Source of the DNA: Streptomyces sannanensis
GTDB lineage: Bacteria; Actinomycetota; Actinomycetes; Streptomycetales; Streptomycetaceae
Direction: 5' to 3'
DNA: 64,000 nucleotides
Assembly (NCBI RefSeq): GCF_039536205.1
Contig: NZ_BAAAYL010000001.1
Span: 310,001-374,000 of the forward strand
Shown here piece after piece: positions 7,730-16,243 of the stretch (the stretch's first letter is position 1; every line of letters starts with the position of its first letter). The notes under the pieces were generated by a model, which was not told where the DNA came from, did no database searches, and saw only the letters and a list, made by a program, of their open reading frames with translations. A program made the translations under genes and the position numbers.

Positions 7730-9037
7730 ATGCCTCCCTCCGGCGCGGCCCGGCCGCCCGCCTTCATCCTCTTCACGGACCTCCCCAAGGCCGGTGCCTA
7801 TCTGGAGGCCATCGCCGCGCGCGGTCTGCGGAGCCTGGTCATCACCGGGCTGCCCCAGTGGCCGTTGGAACAGGTCGCGGTCTCCTACGTCGGTAAGCCG
7901 GGACACCCCTTCGAGGCAGTGGAGCAGCTCGAGTTCCTCCCGGCCGAGGATCTCGCAGGGATCCTCGGCCAAGTCACGTCCTGGGCCGCGGACTATGACA
8001 TCAGGGGCGTCTTCGCCTCGTCCGAGACCTTCGTCGAGCCCGCCGGGCAGACCGCCGACCTCCTCGGGCTCCCCGGAGTCGGGCTCAGGGCCGCGCGAGT
8101 ATGCCGGAACAAGCATCTCCAGCGGCTCTACCTAGGTGAGTGGAGCCCCGTGTCGGTGCTCTCGAGTAGCTCTCGTGAGACGGTCCTGACGGCCCTCGCC
8201 GACCGGTATCCGCTCATCTCCAAACCACTCGACCTCTACTGCAGCATCGGGGTTCGGGTGCTCAGGGACCGGGAAGCCCTCGAGTCGCACCTTGAGGATC
8301 TGGCGTCCGCTTCGCCAGTCCTCCTGGAGCAGCGGCTGTCCGGCCGTGAGTTCAGTGTAGAGACCATCGTCGCAGGCGGCTATCCGGTCTTCTCCGCGGT
8401 CACCCAGAAGTTGACTAACGAAGACGAGAGCGACTTCTTCGTCGAGATGGGCCACACCCTGCCGGCCTGCAACCTCACCAAGGACGAGGCCGACCGGCTG
8501 AAGGAGGCCCAGGCAGCAGTGCTGGCCCGCCTCAACTTCGGCACTGGCATGGCCCACGGCGAGTACCGCGTTCTCCCGGACGGCCAGATCGCGCTGATGG
8601 AGATCGCGGCGCGCCCGCCGGGCGACGGGATACTGCACCTTTACCAGCTGGCCACCGGTGCCTCGATCGAGTCTTCAGTGGTCGACGCGGCACTCGGCCT
8701 GCCCGTGCACCACCCGGAACCCAGCCGCTGGGCCCGGCAGATCTACTTTGACCACACTCCGGGGAAGCTGGAAGACATAGCCGTCGATGGCCTCGCCGGG
8801 GTGGAACCCTTCTGGGTTGTGGACCACGGCCTGTGGCCGGCGGTCGAGCCGGCCAGTCCCGACGCGCCGCCCGGCCTCCGGAAGGTCCTCGTGCTCAAGG
8901 CGCGCGGTGCCGAACTGGGGCCGCTGGCTGACTCCTTCGGCCGGGCCGTCACCGCTCTGTTCGACAGCCCCGACCCGGGTCAGCTCGAGCGGTTCGACTC
9001 AACGGTCCGTGAAGCCGTCCGCATCACCGTCAGCTAG
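7730..9037 (+). CDS. ATP-grasp carboxylate-amine ligase
   Basis: A 435 aa ATP-grasp enzyme, which would activate a carboxylate as acyl-phosphate and join it to an amine or thiol. Visible elements are the N-terminal Rossmann-like part, the GREFSVETIV strand of the central ATP-grasp domain, and the Mg-ATP region GEYRVLPDGQ followed by MEIAARPPGD, in which the usual Asn of the E-x-N motif is Ala. ATG at 7730 is supported by TGGAG six bases upstream. It follows the nitroreductase gene by 35 nt. In biosynthetic clusters such ligases build amide or dipeptide bonds, so the product may be a modified amino acid or small peptide. Confidence 0.88.
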   Translation: MPPSGAARPPAFILFTDLPKAGAYLEAIAARGLRSLVITGLPQWPLEQVAVSYVGKPGHPFEAVEQLEFLPAEDLAGILGQVTSWAADYDIRGVFASSETFVEPAGQTADLLGLPGVGLRAARVCRNKHLQRLYLGEWSPVSVLSSSSRETVLTALADRYPLISKPLDLYCSIGVRVLRDREALESHLEDLASASPVLLEQRLSGREFSVETIVAGGYPVFSAVTQKLTNEDESDFFVEMGHTLPACNLTKDEADRLKEAQAAVLARLNFGTGMAHGEYRVLPDGQIALMEIAARPPGDGILHLYQLATGASIESSVVDAALGLPVHHPEPSRWARQIYFDHTPGKLEDIAVDGLAGVEPFWVVDHGLWPAVEPASPDAPPGLRKVLVLKARGAELGPLADSFGRAVTALFDSPDPGQLERFDSTVREAVRITVS

Positions 9038-9092
9038 CCCAGCCGTCAGCACAGCCGCCCGACGAGACCCGGAGCAGGGAGAAGACGAACAC

Positions 9093-10406
9093 GTGGGACT
9101 ACGGCCCAGCACGACGCATGGCGAGCAGAGCACCACCCCACCGCCAAGTGCCCGGCGGGGGCTCGCCCAGCGAGCACTAGGACACTTCCCGAAGTCGCGG
9201 GCGGCCAGAGTTTTCGTCCTCATCGCGTTCGTGGACGCCTTCGGCCGGGGCTTCTTCCTAGCCGGATCGATGCTCTTCTACACCCAGGTGATCGGGCTCA
9301 GCACCGCACAGGTCGGCCTCGGGCTCTCGATTGCCGGGCTCTTCGGGGTTGCCTGTGCCATCCCGACCGGATGGCTCGCGGACCGGTTCGGCGACGGCCC
9401 TACCCTGATCGCGTTGCAGCTCTGGCGCGCCGCCGCCTTCCTGGTCTATCCCTTCGTGGACGACTTCCACATGTTCCTGGTAGTCGCCTGCCTTGTCGGC
9501 GCGGTGGAGCAAGCGGTCGGGCCAATCATCCAGTCGGTGGCCGGCGCGACGGCCGAGGAAGGCTCGCCCGTCGGGGCCATGGCCCTCATCGCGGTGGCTC
9601 GGAATGCCGCGTACGCGCTCTCCGCCGTGATCGCCACGGTGGTCATCACCATGGCCAGCTCCGGCACCTACGTCGGCTTCGTACTGGCCAACGCAGCGGC
9701 GTTCCTGGCAACTGCGGCACTGCTGCCGCGGCTTCGGCTCCCACGCAGGGGGTCCCGGGAGGCCAAGCAGCCCGGGGGCTCGGGCTCCAAGCTGCTGCCG
9801 TTCAAGAACGCGCGGTTCCTGCTGCTCTCGATGGCCAACGGGATCCTCTACCTGCACGTTCCGATCCTGTCGGTGGCGTTCCCGCTCTGGATCGTCACTC
9901 ACACCGACGCGCCGCGCGGCCTGATCGGCGCCGCCCTGGTGGTGAACACCGTGCTCGCAGTGGCGCTCCAGGTGCGGCTCAGCAAGGGCGGTGACGACAT
10001 GGCGCACGCCGGTCGTAAGCAGCGGGCCGCGGGACTGATGCTGGCACTCTTCTGCGTCCTGACAGCGGCTACCGCGTCGATGGGCGCGCTTACGGCTGGC
10101 CTGCTACTCCTGCTCGCCTCGGTACCACTCACGCTAGGTGAACTGTGGCAGTCAGCCGGCGGATGGGGCATCTCATATCGCCTCTCCCCCGAAGTGCAGC
10201 GCACGTACTACCTGAGTGTCTATCAACTTGGTGCCACTGGCATGACCGTGGCGGGGCCGGCACTGCTCTCCATCGCCGTCGTGAACACGGGTGCCACCGG
10301 CTGGCTCGGTCTCGGTGCCGTGTTCGCCCTCACCGGCCTGGCAGTACCACTGCTGGCCCGGCCGACCGAGCTCCCAGCCCCGGCCAACACCGCGCCGACC
10401 GACTGA
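9093..10406 (+). CDS. MFS transporter, probable product exporter
   Basis: A 437 aa major-facilitator protein with about 12 membrane helices and the loop-2/3 motif GWLADRFGDGP. The first helix begins near residue 45 (VFVLIAFVDAFGRGFF). GTG at 9093 has AGGGAGAAG upstream; it starts 55 nt after the ATP-grasp gene. As the last gene of the rightward operon it is the obvious exporter or self-resistance pump for the pathway product. Its stop is directly followed by IS1380 debris, marking the right edge of the cluster. Confidence 0.9.
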   Translation: MGLRPSTTHGEQSTTPPPSARRGLAQRALGHFPKSRAARVFVLIAFVDAFGRGFFLAGSMLFYTQVIGLSTAQVGLGLSIAGLFGVACAIPTGWLADRFGDGPTLIALQLWRAAAFLVYPFVDDFHMFLVVACLVGAVEQAVGPIIQSVAGATAEEGSPVGAMALIAVARNAAYALSAVIATVVITMASSGTYVGFVLANAAAFLATAALLPRLRLPRRGSREAKQPGGSGSKLLPFKNARFLLLSMANGILYLHVPILSVAFPLWIVTHTDAPRGLIGAALVVNTVLAVALQVRLSKGGDDMAHAGRKQRAAGLMLALFCVLTAATASMGALTAGLLLLLASVPLTLGELWQSAGGWGISYRLSPEVQRTYYLSVYQLGATGMTVAGPALLSIAVVNTGATGWLGLGAVFALTGLAVPLLARPTELPAPANTAPTD

Positions 10407-10417
10407 GTCGAACCGCG

Positions 10418-10835
10418 CCGACCGCGAGGCATCGGTGATGGTCATGCCGAGCGAGTACGACAGCCACCGCCCGCGCTTCGCGAGCCAGGCGACGAACTCG
10501 TGGGTCCCGCCGCCGGAGTCCGCACGGATCAGCGTCTGTCGGCCGCGCAGGAACCGCTTGGGCATCTGGGCCAGGGCCAGCTTCGTGGCCTCGATGTGGT
10601 CAGCGGCGGTGTTGGAGCCCGCCTTGCCGGGCCGCAGCAGGCCCACGACCGGCTCGCCGGACCCGCCCCGGCCGTGGTCGACGAACCCCATCAGCGGGTG
10701 GTGTCCGAAGGTCTTCTTCCAGGTCGCGGCGGCGTCCTGCTTCTCGGAGTGCGGCCAGAACGAGGACGCCGTCCAGGTCCACGATCGCCTGCCCGCCGGC
10801 GTCCGGCGCCGCTGCACCGGCCAACTTCCAGACGT
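10418..10835 (-). pseudogene. IS1380-family transposase fragment, frameshifted
   Basis: Minus-strand reading gives VDLDGVLV in one frame and, after a frameshift near 10752, HSEKQDAAATWKK, FGHHPLMGFVDHG and RADSGGGTHEFVAWL in another. This is the central catalytic part of an IS1380 (DDE group 1) transposase. Both ends are missing, so it is a dead relic. It lies directly after the MFS gene and separates the HypE/F cluster from the LacI-type regulator. Confidence 0.85.
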
Positions 10836-10981
10836 ATTCGCTGGAAGTGTCAAGTAATCACATTTCGGCAGCAACCAAGGTTATCCGCCGCCGAGATGGA
10901 TGGCCATGAAATCCAAAAGACTAGAATGGCCGCGCACCAAGGAGAGTGAAAGCCAAGGGATTCCAGGCGACAGGCAGAGAC

Positions 10982-11989
10982 ATGAATGGAAACGATCGGG
11001 CCCGCACCATAACTGCCACCGATGTAGCGCGCGTGGCGGACGTGTCGCAGTCAACGGTTTCGCTGGTCCTCAACGGCAAATGGCAAGGCAGGATCCGCGA
11101 GGAGACTGCGCGGCGCGTGATGACAACGGCTGATGACCTGGGTTACCGGATCAACCAGTCCGCCCGGAGTCTGCGGCTCGGGAGCACCGGTACGGTTCTC
11201 CTGGTCGTCCCGACACTGGTCAACCCCGTCTTCGCAACCGTCCACGCCGGCGCTGCTCGCGTCGGTGCGCAGAACGGTCTCGGTGTCGTGGTCTTTCCCC
11301 TCGGCGCGGAGGACGGCTTCGGCCTGTTCCCTGCGCCGCGGCATGCGCTCGATGGAGTCATCGCCTGCTCGCTGGCAGCCGAGGCCGTCTCCAACCTACG
11401 GGCTGGGCTCCCGTTGGTAGTTCTCGACGATGCCCCTACCCCTGGCACCCCGACCGTGACCATGGACACCGGCGGCGGGATGGCGAACGCGCTGGCTCAC
11501 CTCACGGCACTGGGTCACCAGCGCATTATGCATCTACGGGCCGAGCGCCTCGCTTGGACGTTCACCCGACGGGCAGAGGTGTTCGACCAGTGCACCCTCA
11601 GCCACCCGTACGTGATTGCGAATCATCTCTCGTGCTCCTTCATGCCGGCTGAGGTCCGGGATCGGATGGTCCAGGTGCTCTCCGCTTCCAACCGCCCGAC
11701 AGCTGTCATCTGTGATGATGACAACATGGCCATGGGTGTCTACGCTGCTGCCAGCGCCCTGAATCTGATCATTGGTGAGGATCTTTCCGTCATCGGCTTC
11801 AACGATTTGCCAGCAGCAGCCTTGGTCTCGCCACCCCTCACCACCGTCCGGCTACCGCTCGGGGAACTGGGCTCCCGTGGGATGCAGGCTCTCGTCGACC
11901 TTCGCAACGGAGCTGTAAACGAGCCAGCCTCACTCCTGACCGAGCTCATCATTCGGAAGTCCGTCGGTCTGGTATCCACGGGTACCTGA
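10982..11989 (+). CDS. LacI-family transcriptional regulator
   Basis: A 335 aa regulator with an N-terminal helix-turn-helix (TITATDVARVADVSQSTVS, then LGYRINQSARSLR hinge region) and a periplasmic-binding-protein-like ligand domain ending in LTTVRLPLGELG. ATG at 10982 places the HTH close to the N-terminus as usual; a GTG at 10946 is possible, but AAGGAG is only one base away from it. It has no gene partner on its own strand. It may be the remaining regulator of the HypE/F operons, whose intergenic palindromes have a LacI-like central CG, but an IS relic lies between them. Target and ligand are unknown. Confidence 0.88.
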   Translation: MNGNDRARTITATDVARVADVSQSTVSLVLNGKWQGRIREETARRVMTTADDLGYRINQSARSLRLGSTGTVLLVVPTLVNPVFATVHAGAARVGAQNGLGVVVFPLGAEDGFGLFPAPRHALDGVIACSLAAEAVSNLRAGLPLVVLDDAPTPGTPTVTMDTGGGMANALAHLTALGHQRIMHLRAERLAWTFTRRAEVFDQCTLSHPYVIANHLSCSFMPAEVRDRMVQVLSASNRPTAVICDDDNMAMGVYAAASALNLIIGEDLSVIGFNDLPAAALVSPPLTTVRLPLGELGSRGMQALVDLRNGAVNEPASLLTELIIRKSVGLVSTGT

Positions 11990-12164
11990 CCCGAGTCCGA
12001 CCCCTCATGTGTGGAGCCACCTGCCTGCAGACGACCACACTTTGGGCTGCCGGCCACACTCACAGGGAAGCCCCAAGAGGTCGGTGCACCTGATTCCGCT
12101 TAACGCGACGGCGTCGAGTTTCCCCGAGCGGTAAGCCAACTCGCTCCGCCAACATCACCGCAGG

Positions 12165-12329
12165 TCAGCGCACCTTTCCTCGCGGTTTCAGCGCCCCAGG
12201 CGGGAGTTCAGGAGCAGACAGCCGTCCTCCTGCATAGCCCTCCACTTCGCCGAATCGGATACTTTTCATCCAGTCCTCGCGGGCCTGTGCGACATCCTCG
12301 TGGCTCCGCCCGATGAAGTTCCACCACAT
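12165..12329 (-). pseudogene. Pirin 3'-end fragment
   Basis: Reading the minus strand gives 54 residues from MWWNFIGRS to LKPRGKVR followed by a stop. They align end to end with the C-terminus of the intact pirin at 23687-24652 (MWWNFIGRS to LKPRGRVR). Upstream of this fragment the sequence abruptly stops resembling pirin. It is a displaced 3' end next to an integrase relic, as expected beside an integrative-element attachment site. Confidence 0.85.
12307..12329. repeat. 23-bp direct repeat, possible att site (copy 1)
   Basis: These 23 bases are identical, in the same orientation, to 23829-23851 within the intact pirin gene. Homology to pirin ends exactly at the right edge of this copy. This fits the crossover core of a tyrosine-recombinase element inserted in a pirin 3' end. 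Conserved coding sequence is the competing explanation. Confidence 0.5.
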
Positions 12330-12453
12330 CTCACGTAGTTATGGCATTTCCGCAGGTCAGGCACATACGCGGCCCTAGAGGGTCAGCAAAAGGTCAGCAT
12401 CGGGACCTGAAGGTTCATCGCGGCACCGTCGCGCCGTGGCGCCCTTCCGCATG

Positions 12454-12600
12454 TCAAGTGGCCAGGCCCACGTCCAAGACCTTGGCCGCCTTGCCGATCG
12501 AGCCGGGCATGAGGTGACGATAGATCTTGAACGTGGCGTCGATGCTCCTGTGCCCCATCCACTCAGCGACGTCGGTGATCGGGATGCGGTTGGCCCTGGC
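12454..12600 (-). pseudogene. Tyrosine integrase C-terminal fragment
   Basis: The minus strand encodes about 48 residues, including ANRIPITDVAEWMGHRSID and KIYRHLMPGS, then a stop. GHRSIDATF with the following Tyr is the last catalytic block (H/W...Y) of phage/ICE-type tyrosine recombinases. The upstream part is missing; an IS1380 piece begins just beyond 12600. Just downstream, at about 12381-12399, is a doubled GGTCAGCA motif that recurs near 23513-23530. Confidence 0.85.
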
Positions 12601-12636
12601 TCTTCAGTGGAATTCGGTGGTCTGACGTCTCGATAG

Positions 12637-12711
12637 CAGAACGGTGCCGCTGACCTGTAAGGATGCGAGTGTCTACGTCGTATCCGGCACAAGAGTCAGG
12701 GCACCGTTCTG
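12637..12711. repeat. 12-bp inverted repeat at IS1380 5' end
   Basis: CAGAACGGTGCC at 12637-12648 is the perfect reverse complement of GGCACCGTTCTG at 12700-12711, immediately before the GTG of the transposase fragment. It may be part of the IS end or leader structure. Confidence 0.5.
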
Positions 12712-13026
12712 GTGAGACGCCGTACAGGTTGGGATGACGGGCTGCGGGTGCAGGCCGACGGTCGGGGTCTGGTGGGGCATGCGGGGGTGGTCCTCTTGCG
12801 GCGCCTGGCGGACCGAACGGGTCTGACCGGCGCGCTGGCCAGGGCGTTTCCGTCCGGGGCCGGGACGGGCTGGCGGGACCGGGCGACGGTGTTCGTGCAG
12901 GTCGCGATCGCCATCGTGCTGGGAGCCCGCAGCATCCTGGAGGCCGAGCAGCTCCAGTTGCACCACGGCCGGCTGTTTCCCCGTCCGGTGTCCGATTCCA
13001 CGATGCACCGCACGCTCGCCTGCCTC
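12712..13026 (+). pseudogene. IS1380-family transposase N-terminal fragment
   Basis: Starting at GTG 12712 the frame reads LRVQADGRGLVGHAGVVLL, LRRLADRTGLTGALARAF and FPRPVSDSTMHRTLA, typical of an IS1380 transposase N-terminus. Similarity stops around 13020-13026, where the sequence becomes the minus-strand gvpF coding region. The element therefore truncated gvpF and lost its own 3' half. Confidence 0.85.
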
Positions 13027-13377
13027 TTGCGACGCCTTCAGGTGGTACTCGGCGCAACCTTCCAGTGCCCGAAGCCTGTCCGTGTACTCCTCGGCGCGCT
13101 CCTCCAGAGTCAGCCGGACGGCTTCGTCGTCCGCTGCCAAGAGGCCGAACCTCAGGGGCAGTACGGTGCCGTCCGCCATCAGGCGCTGCTGCACCTCCTG
13201 GTGTGCGGTGATGTCACGGCGTTTGGGACGCAGGTCCTCCGGCGCGTCACTGACCACCGCGCACAGCGGTCCACCGGTCACTGTCCGCAGGCCGGCAGGA
13301 GGCTCGCCTACGCCGCAAAGATCAGCGATACGCAGCGGGTGCTGTTTGCTGGTGATGGAGTAGATGTATACGGCCAT
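13022..13377 (-). pseudogene. gvpF: Gas vesicle protein GvpF/GvpL, truncated
   Basis: The first roughly 117 residues (MAVYIYSITSKQHPLRIA, then LPLRFGLLAADDEAVRL, EYHLKASQE) match the N-terminal domain of GvpF/GvpL, a gas-vesicle assembly protein. After that the frame runs antisense through the IS1380 fragment and does not resemble GvpF. A full protein is about 250 aa, so this is a broken gene. The ATG at 13377 follows the gvpA-type stop by 3 nt. Downstream partners (gvpG, gvpS, gvpK and others) are absent. Confidence 0.85.
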
Positions 13378-13380
13378 GGC

Positions 13381-13860
13381 TCATTCCTTCTCGCGGGGGG
13401 ATCCCTTTTCCTGTCGGGCGGTACGCCGAGCCGGACGCCGTGGCCTCTCCACGGGTTCCTGCTCCCTGTCCTCGTCTTCCTCCGCGTCACTGTTGTCACG
13501 GTCGGTGACGTCCTTGACGGAGTCGGTGATCGCTTCAACGGCGCCGGAGAGGGCGCCCTTCGTCTTGCCCCGGGCCCCGCTCTCCACGGACTCGCCGATG
13601 ATGTCGGTCAGCTGGGCCGGCGCTTTCCTTCCGGCTTCGAGATCAAGACGGTTGCACGCCTCGGCGAAGCGCAAATACGTGTCGACGCTGGCCACGACAA
13701 TGCGAGCGTCGATCTTCAGGATTTCTATCCCCACCAGCGACACGCGGATGAAGACATCGATCACGAGTCCGCGATCAAGAATGAGTTCCAGGACGTCGTA
13801 GAGGCTGCTGGTACCACCACCCCGGGCAACACCGCCTCCACCTTGCGGCACCACGGTCAT
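13381..13860 (-). CDS. gvpA: Gas vesicle structural protein (GvpA/GvpJ type)
   Basis: 159 aa. Residues about 20-75 carry the conserved shell-protein core ([48 protein letters not shown]). The core forms the amphipathic ribs of the vesicle wall. A charged C-terminal tail of about 80 residues follows, longer than classical GvpA and typical of Streptomyces copies. ATG at 13860 has GGGAGG upstream. It sits between gvpO and the truncated gvpF. With assembly genes missing, functional vesicles from this locus are unlikely. Confidence 0.92.
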   Translation of the reverse strand: MTVVPQGGGGVARGGGTSSLYDVLELILDRGLVIDVFIRVSLVGIEILKIDARIVVASVDTYLRFAEACNRLDLEAGRKAPAQLTDIIGESVESGARGKTKGALSGAVEAITDSVKDVTDRDNSDAEEDEDREQEPVERPRRPARRTARQEKGSPREKE

Positions 13861-13885
13861 GGTGCCTCCCTTCACCGGCTGTGCT

Positions 13886-14236
13886 TCAGCCTCGCCGGTC
13901 GATCTGTCCACGGGTGTAGCGGCGCGTCCTTTCGTACGCCACGAGATTGCCCTCCTTGTCGAGTGTCACTCGGTAGCTGGCCATCACACTGGTGGTTTCT
14001 GGGACGCGTTCCAGTTCGAGTACCTCTACGGCGGCTTCCCATCCGTCATCCGTCGGCTTCAGCGCCGATACCGACTCGGGGGCCCGTCCGAGCAATTCCT
14101 TCAGCTGTTCGGCCGCGGAGCGCATGGCCCAAGCCGCATTGCCCTTGGGGGAGCGGCCCTGCGCCTCTTTGGCACTGGCCCGGCCGGTGCCACGGCTACC
14201 GCTGGACCGCCGCCGGGCGGGTTCTGGTGCGGCCAT
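13886..14236 (-). CDS. gvpO: Gas vesicle protein GvpO
   Basis: 116 aa. The C-terminal half ([44 protein letters not shown]) is the GvpO domain found at the head of actinobacterial gas-vesicle operons; the N-terminal 45 residues are basic and low-complexity. It is the first gene of the leftward gvp remnant and lies 25 nt upstream of gvpA. GvpO is thought to act in vesicle formation or regulation; its exact role is not settled. Confidence 0.9.
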   Translation of the reverse strand: MAAPEPARRRSSGSRGTGRASAKEAQGRSPKGNAAWAMRSAAEQLKELLGRAPESVSALKPTDDGWEAAVEVLELERVPETTSVMASYRVTLDKEGNLVAYERTRRYTRGQIDRRG

Positions 14237-14282
14237 GGTCTCTCCGGTGGTTCGGAGCGGGCGCCATATTCCGCGCGCGAAG

Positions 14283-14299
14283 ATACAATCTCATTGTAT
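14283..14299. promoter_or_regulatory. Palindrome between divergent gas-vesicle operons
   Basis: ATACAAT-CTC-ATTGTAT is a perfect 7-bp inverted repeat with a 3-nt spacer in an AT-rich patch. It lies 47 nt upstream of gvpO and about 207 nt upstream of the divergent acidic-protein gene. It looks like an operator for a dimeric repressor; the regulator is not encoded nearby. Confidence 0.5.
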
Positions 14300-14505
14300 A
14301 GGGACATGTATCGCACAGGCGTGGGTAGCGCCAGCGTTGGCGGCTTTGCCTGAGTCCGTCAGACGAGCGTATGAGACCTGCCCGGGGGCAGCGGTCCACA
14401 TGATGCGTAGCGTGAGTCCCTTTGTTCCTTAATCGCGGGCTGGGCAGGGGTGTTGGGCCCGGAACTGGGCGTTGTCCCCCTGCCCGTTTCGAAGGGAACC
14501 GGTTC

Positions 14506-15306
14506 ATGAAAAACACGACCAAGATCGCTCTTGCTGCCGCGGTCGCCGGTGGATATGTACTCGGACGCACGAAGAAGGGACGTCTCGCCTTCGCCGTGGC
14601 GACCTATCTCGCCGGCCGCCGCTTCGCGCTCAATCCTCAGCAGCTGGTGACCGAAGGCCTACACAAACTCGGAGACGTTCCAGGAGTCGCCGAGCTGAAC
14701 GACCAGCTGCGTGGCGGACTGATGGACGCCGGACGCCAAGCCCTGGCGGCCACCGCCGATCGCCGCCTCGCCGACCTCGCAGATGCCCTCCATGAACGCA
14801 CGCTTCGCATAGGCGAGAAGAGGGGGGAAGAGTACGAAGAGGGCGAGGAGGAACCGGAGGAGAACGAGGGCGAAGAGGAAGAGGAGGAGGAGCCGGAGGA
14901 GGAGCGGTACGAGGGCGAAGAGGAAGAGGAGGAGGAAGAGCCGGAGGAGGAAGAACCGGAGGAAGAGGCCGAGGAGCCCGAGGAGGAAGCAGCTGAGGAG
15001 GAGCCGCCACGGCACCGCCGCCGCACCTCGGGGAGCGCCGCCGAGAAGCGGGCGGCCAAGCGCTCTGTTGGCAAGACGGCTGCCCCTTCGAAGATGGCCC
15101 CGGCCAAGAAGGCTGCCGCGGAGAGGCCCGCAGCGAAGAGGGCGGCGCCCGCAAGGAAGGCCGCGCAGATACGACCGGCGAAGAGGGCCGCCCCCCCGGC
15201 GAAGGAGACGACTGCGGCCAGGAAGACGACTGCGAAGCGAGCGACCGCGAAGAAGGCCACGGCGAAGAAGGCGACTGCCAAGACGGCTGCCGCGCGGCGG
15301 AGGTAG
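14506..15306 (+). CDS. Acidic/lysine-alanine-rich gas-vesicle-linked protein
   Basis: 266 aa in three parts. Residues 1-100 are a conserved head with a hydrophobic start (KIALAAAVAGGYVLGRTKKG) and helical repeats. A Glu-rich block of about 75 residues follows, then a Lys/Ala-rich histone-H1-like tail (repeats such as KKATAKKATAK). Proteins of this make-up accompany Streptomyces gvp operons, sometimes labelled GvpY-like; that label is from family knowledge, not shown here. ATG at 14506 has GAAGGGAA upstream. It is transcribed away from gvpO and is followed after 4 nt by an SRPBCC protein, so they form a pair. Confidence 0.8.
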   Translation: MKNTTKIALAAAVAGGYVLGRTKKGRLAFAVATYLAGRRFALNPQQLVTEGLHKLGDVPGVAELNDQLRGGLMDAGRQALAATADRRLADLADALHERTLRIGEKRGEEYEEGEEEPEENEGEEEEEEEPEEERYEGEEEEEEEEPEEEEPEEEAEEPEEEAAEEEPPRHRRRTSGSAAEKRAAKRSVGKTAAPSKMAPAKKAAAERPAAKRAAPARKAAQIRPAKRAAPPAKETTAARKTTAKRATAKKATAKKATAKTAAARRR

Positions 15307-15310
15307 GGTC

Positions 15311-16243
15311 ATGGCCAGTAAAGATCTCGACACCGACCGCGGCGAAGGCTCGGGTCTGGAGATGCTTCGCGACGAGCTCGTCGACTATCTCGGTGCCCAG
15401 GTGGAGCACCTGGCAGACAGAGCCGGGGACAAACTTGCGGATGTCACCGACCAACTCCTGGACGTCGCCGAGAATGGCGGCAAACTCCCTGCCATCGGCG
15501 CCCGGATCCTCAAGGGCGATTCCCCGTTGAAGGCGTTCGTCAGCGAGAAGGCCAAGGGAATCAAGGACAGCGTGCTGGGCAAGGTCAAGGACGTGTTCGG
15601 CGGTGGGAAGGGACGCAAGTCCGGCAGCACGAAGGTGATGAACATCGTCGAAGTGCTGGACGTGGGAGTGCCGATTCGCATGGCATACGACCGCTGGACC
15701 CAGTACGAGGAGTTCAGCAGCTTCACCAAAGGCGTGCGCAGTGTGTCCAAGGGCGACGAGACCAGCAGCGACTGGAAGGTGAAGGTAGGCCCCTCAACCC
15801 GCGGCTGGAAGGCGACTGTTCAGGAACAAGTGCCGGACGACCGCATCGTATGGACCTCCGAGGGTGCAAAGGGCACGACTCGCGGCTGCGTCAGTTTTCA
15901 CGAGCTCGCACCCAACCTGACGCGCATCGTGCTGGTGGTCGAATACTACCCCTCGGGCTTCTTCGAGAAGACGGGCAACCTCTGGCGTGTCCAAGGACGC
16001 CGTTTGCGGCTGGACTTCAAGCACTTCCAGCGGTACGCCACGCTCACCGACAAGGAAGTCGAGGGCTGGCGCGGCGAAATCCGCGACAGCGAGGTGGTCC
16101 GTACCCACGAGGAGGCAATGGAAGAGGAGGAAGCGGCGGCTGAATACGAAGGGGACGACGAAGAAGAGGAAGAGGGCTACGACGAGGACGAGGGCCCTGA
16201 GGACAAGGAAGAGGAAGAGGAGTACGACAAGGACGAAGAGTGA
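15311..16243 (+). CDS. SRPBCC (cyclase/dehydrase-type) gas-vesicle-linked protein
   Basis: 310 aa. Residues 1-100 are helical; residues about 105-260 form a START/SRPBCC fold like coenzyme Q-binding/cyclase-dehydrase proteins (VPIRMAYDRWTQYEEFSSF, then HELAPNLTRIVLVVEYYP). The last 45 residues are almost all Glu/Asp. ATG at 15311 lies 4 nt after the preceding stop. Such proteins are regular companions of actinobacterial gvp clusters (GvpZ-like). The domain binds hydrophobic ligands, but no enzymatic role is demonstrated by sequence. Confidence 0.82.
   Translation: MASKDLDTDRGEGSGLEMLRDELVDYLGAQVEHLADRAGDKLADVTDQLLDVAENGGKLPAIGARILKGDSPLKAFVSEKAKGIKDSVLGKVKDVFGGGKGRKSGSTKVMNIVEVLDVGVPIRMAYDRWTQYEEFSSFTKGVRSVSKGDETSSDWKVKVGPSTRGWKATVQEQVPDDRIVWTSEGAKGTTRGCVSFHELAPNLTRIVLVVEYYPSGFFEKTGNLWRVQGRRLRLDFKHFQRYATLTDKEVEGWRGEIRDSEVVRTHEEAMEEEEAAAEYEGDDEEEEEGYDEDEGPEDKEEEEEYDKDEE

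Noticed and set aside
12673..13377. A full-length 234-aa GvpF
   Set aside because: Only the first about 117 residues resemble GvpF; the rest is antisense to an IS1380 transposase fragment.
14630..15454. Minus-strand Ser/Arg/Pro-rich frames across the acidic protein gene
   Set aside because: Antisense artefacts of the Glu- and Lys-rich repeats in the plus-strand gene.
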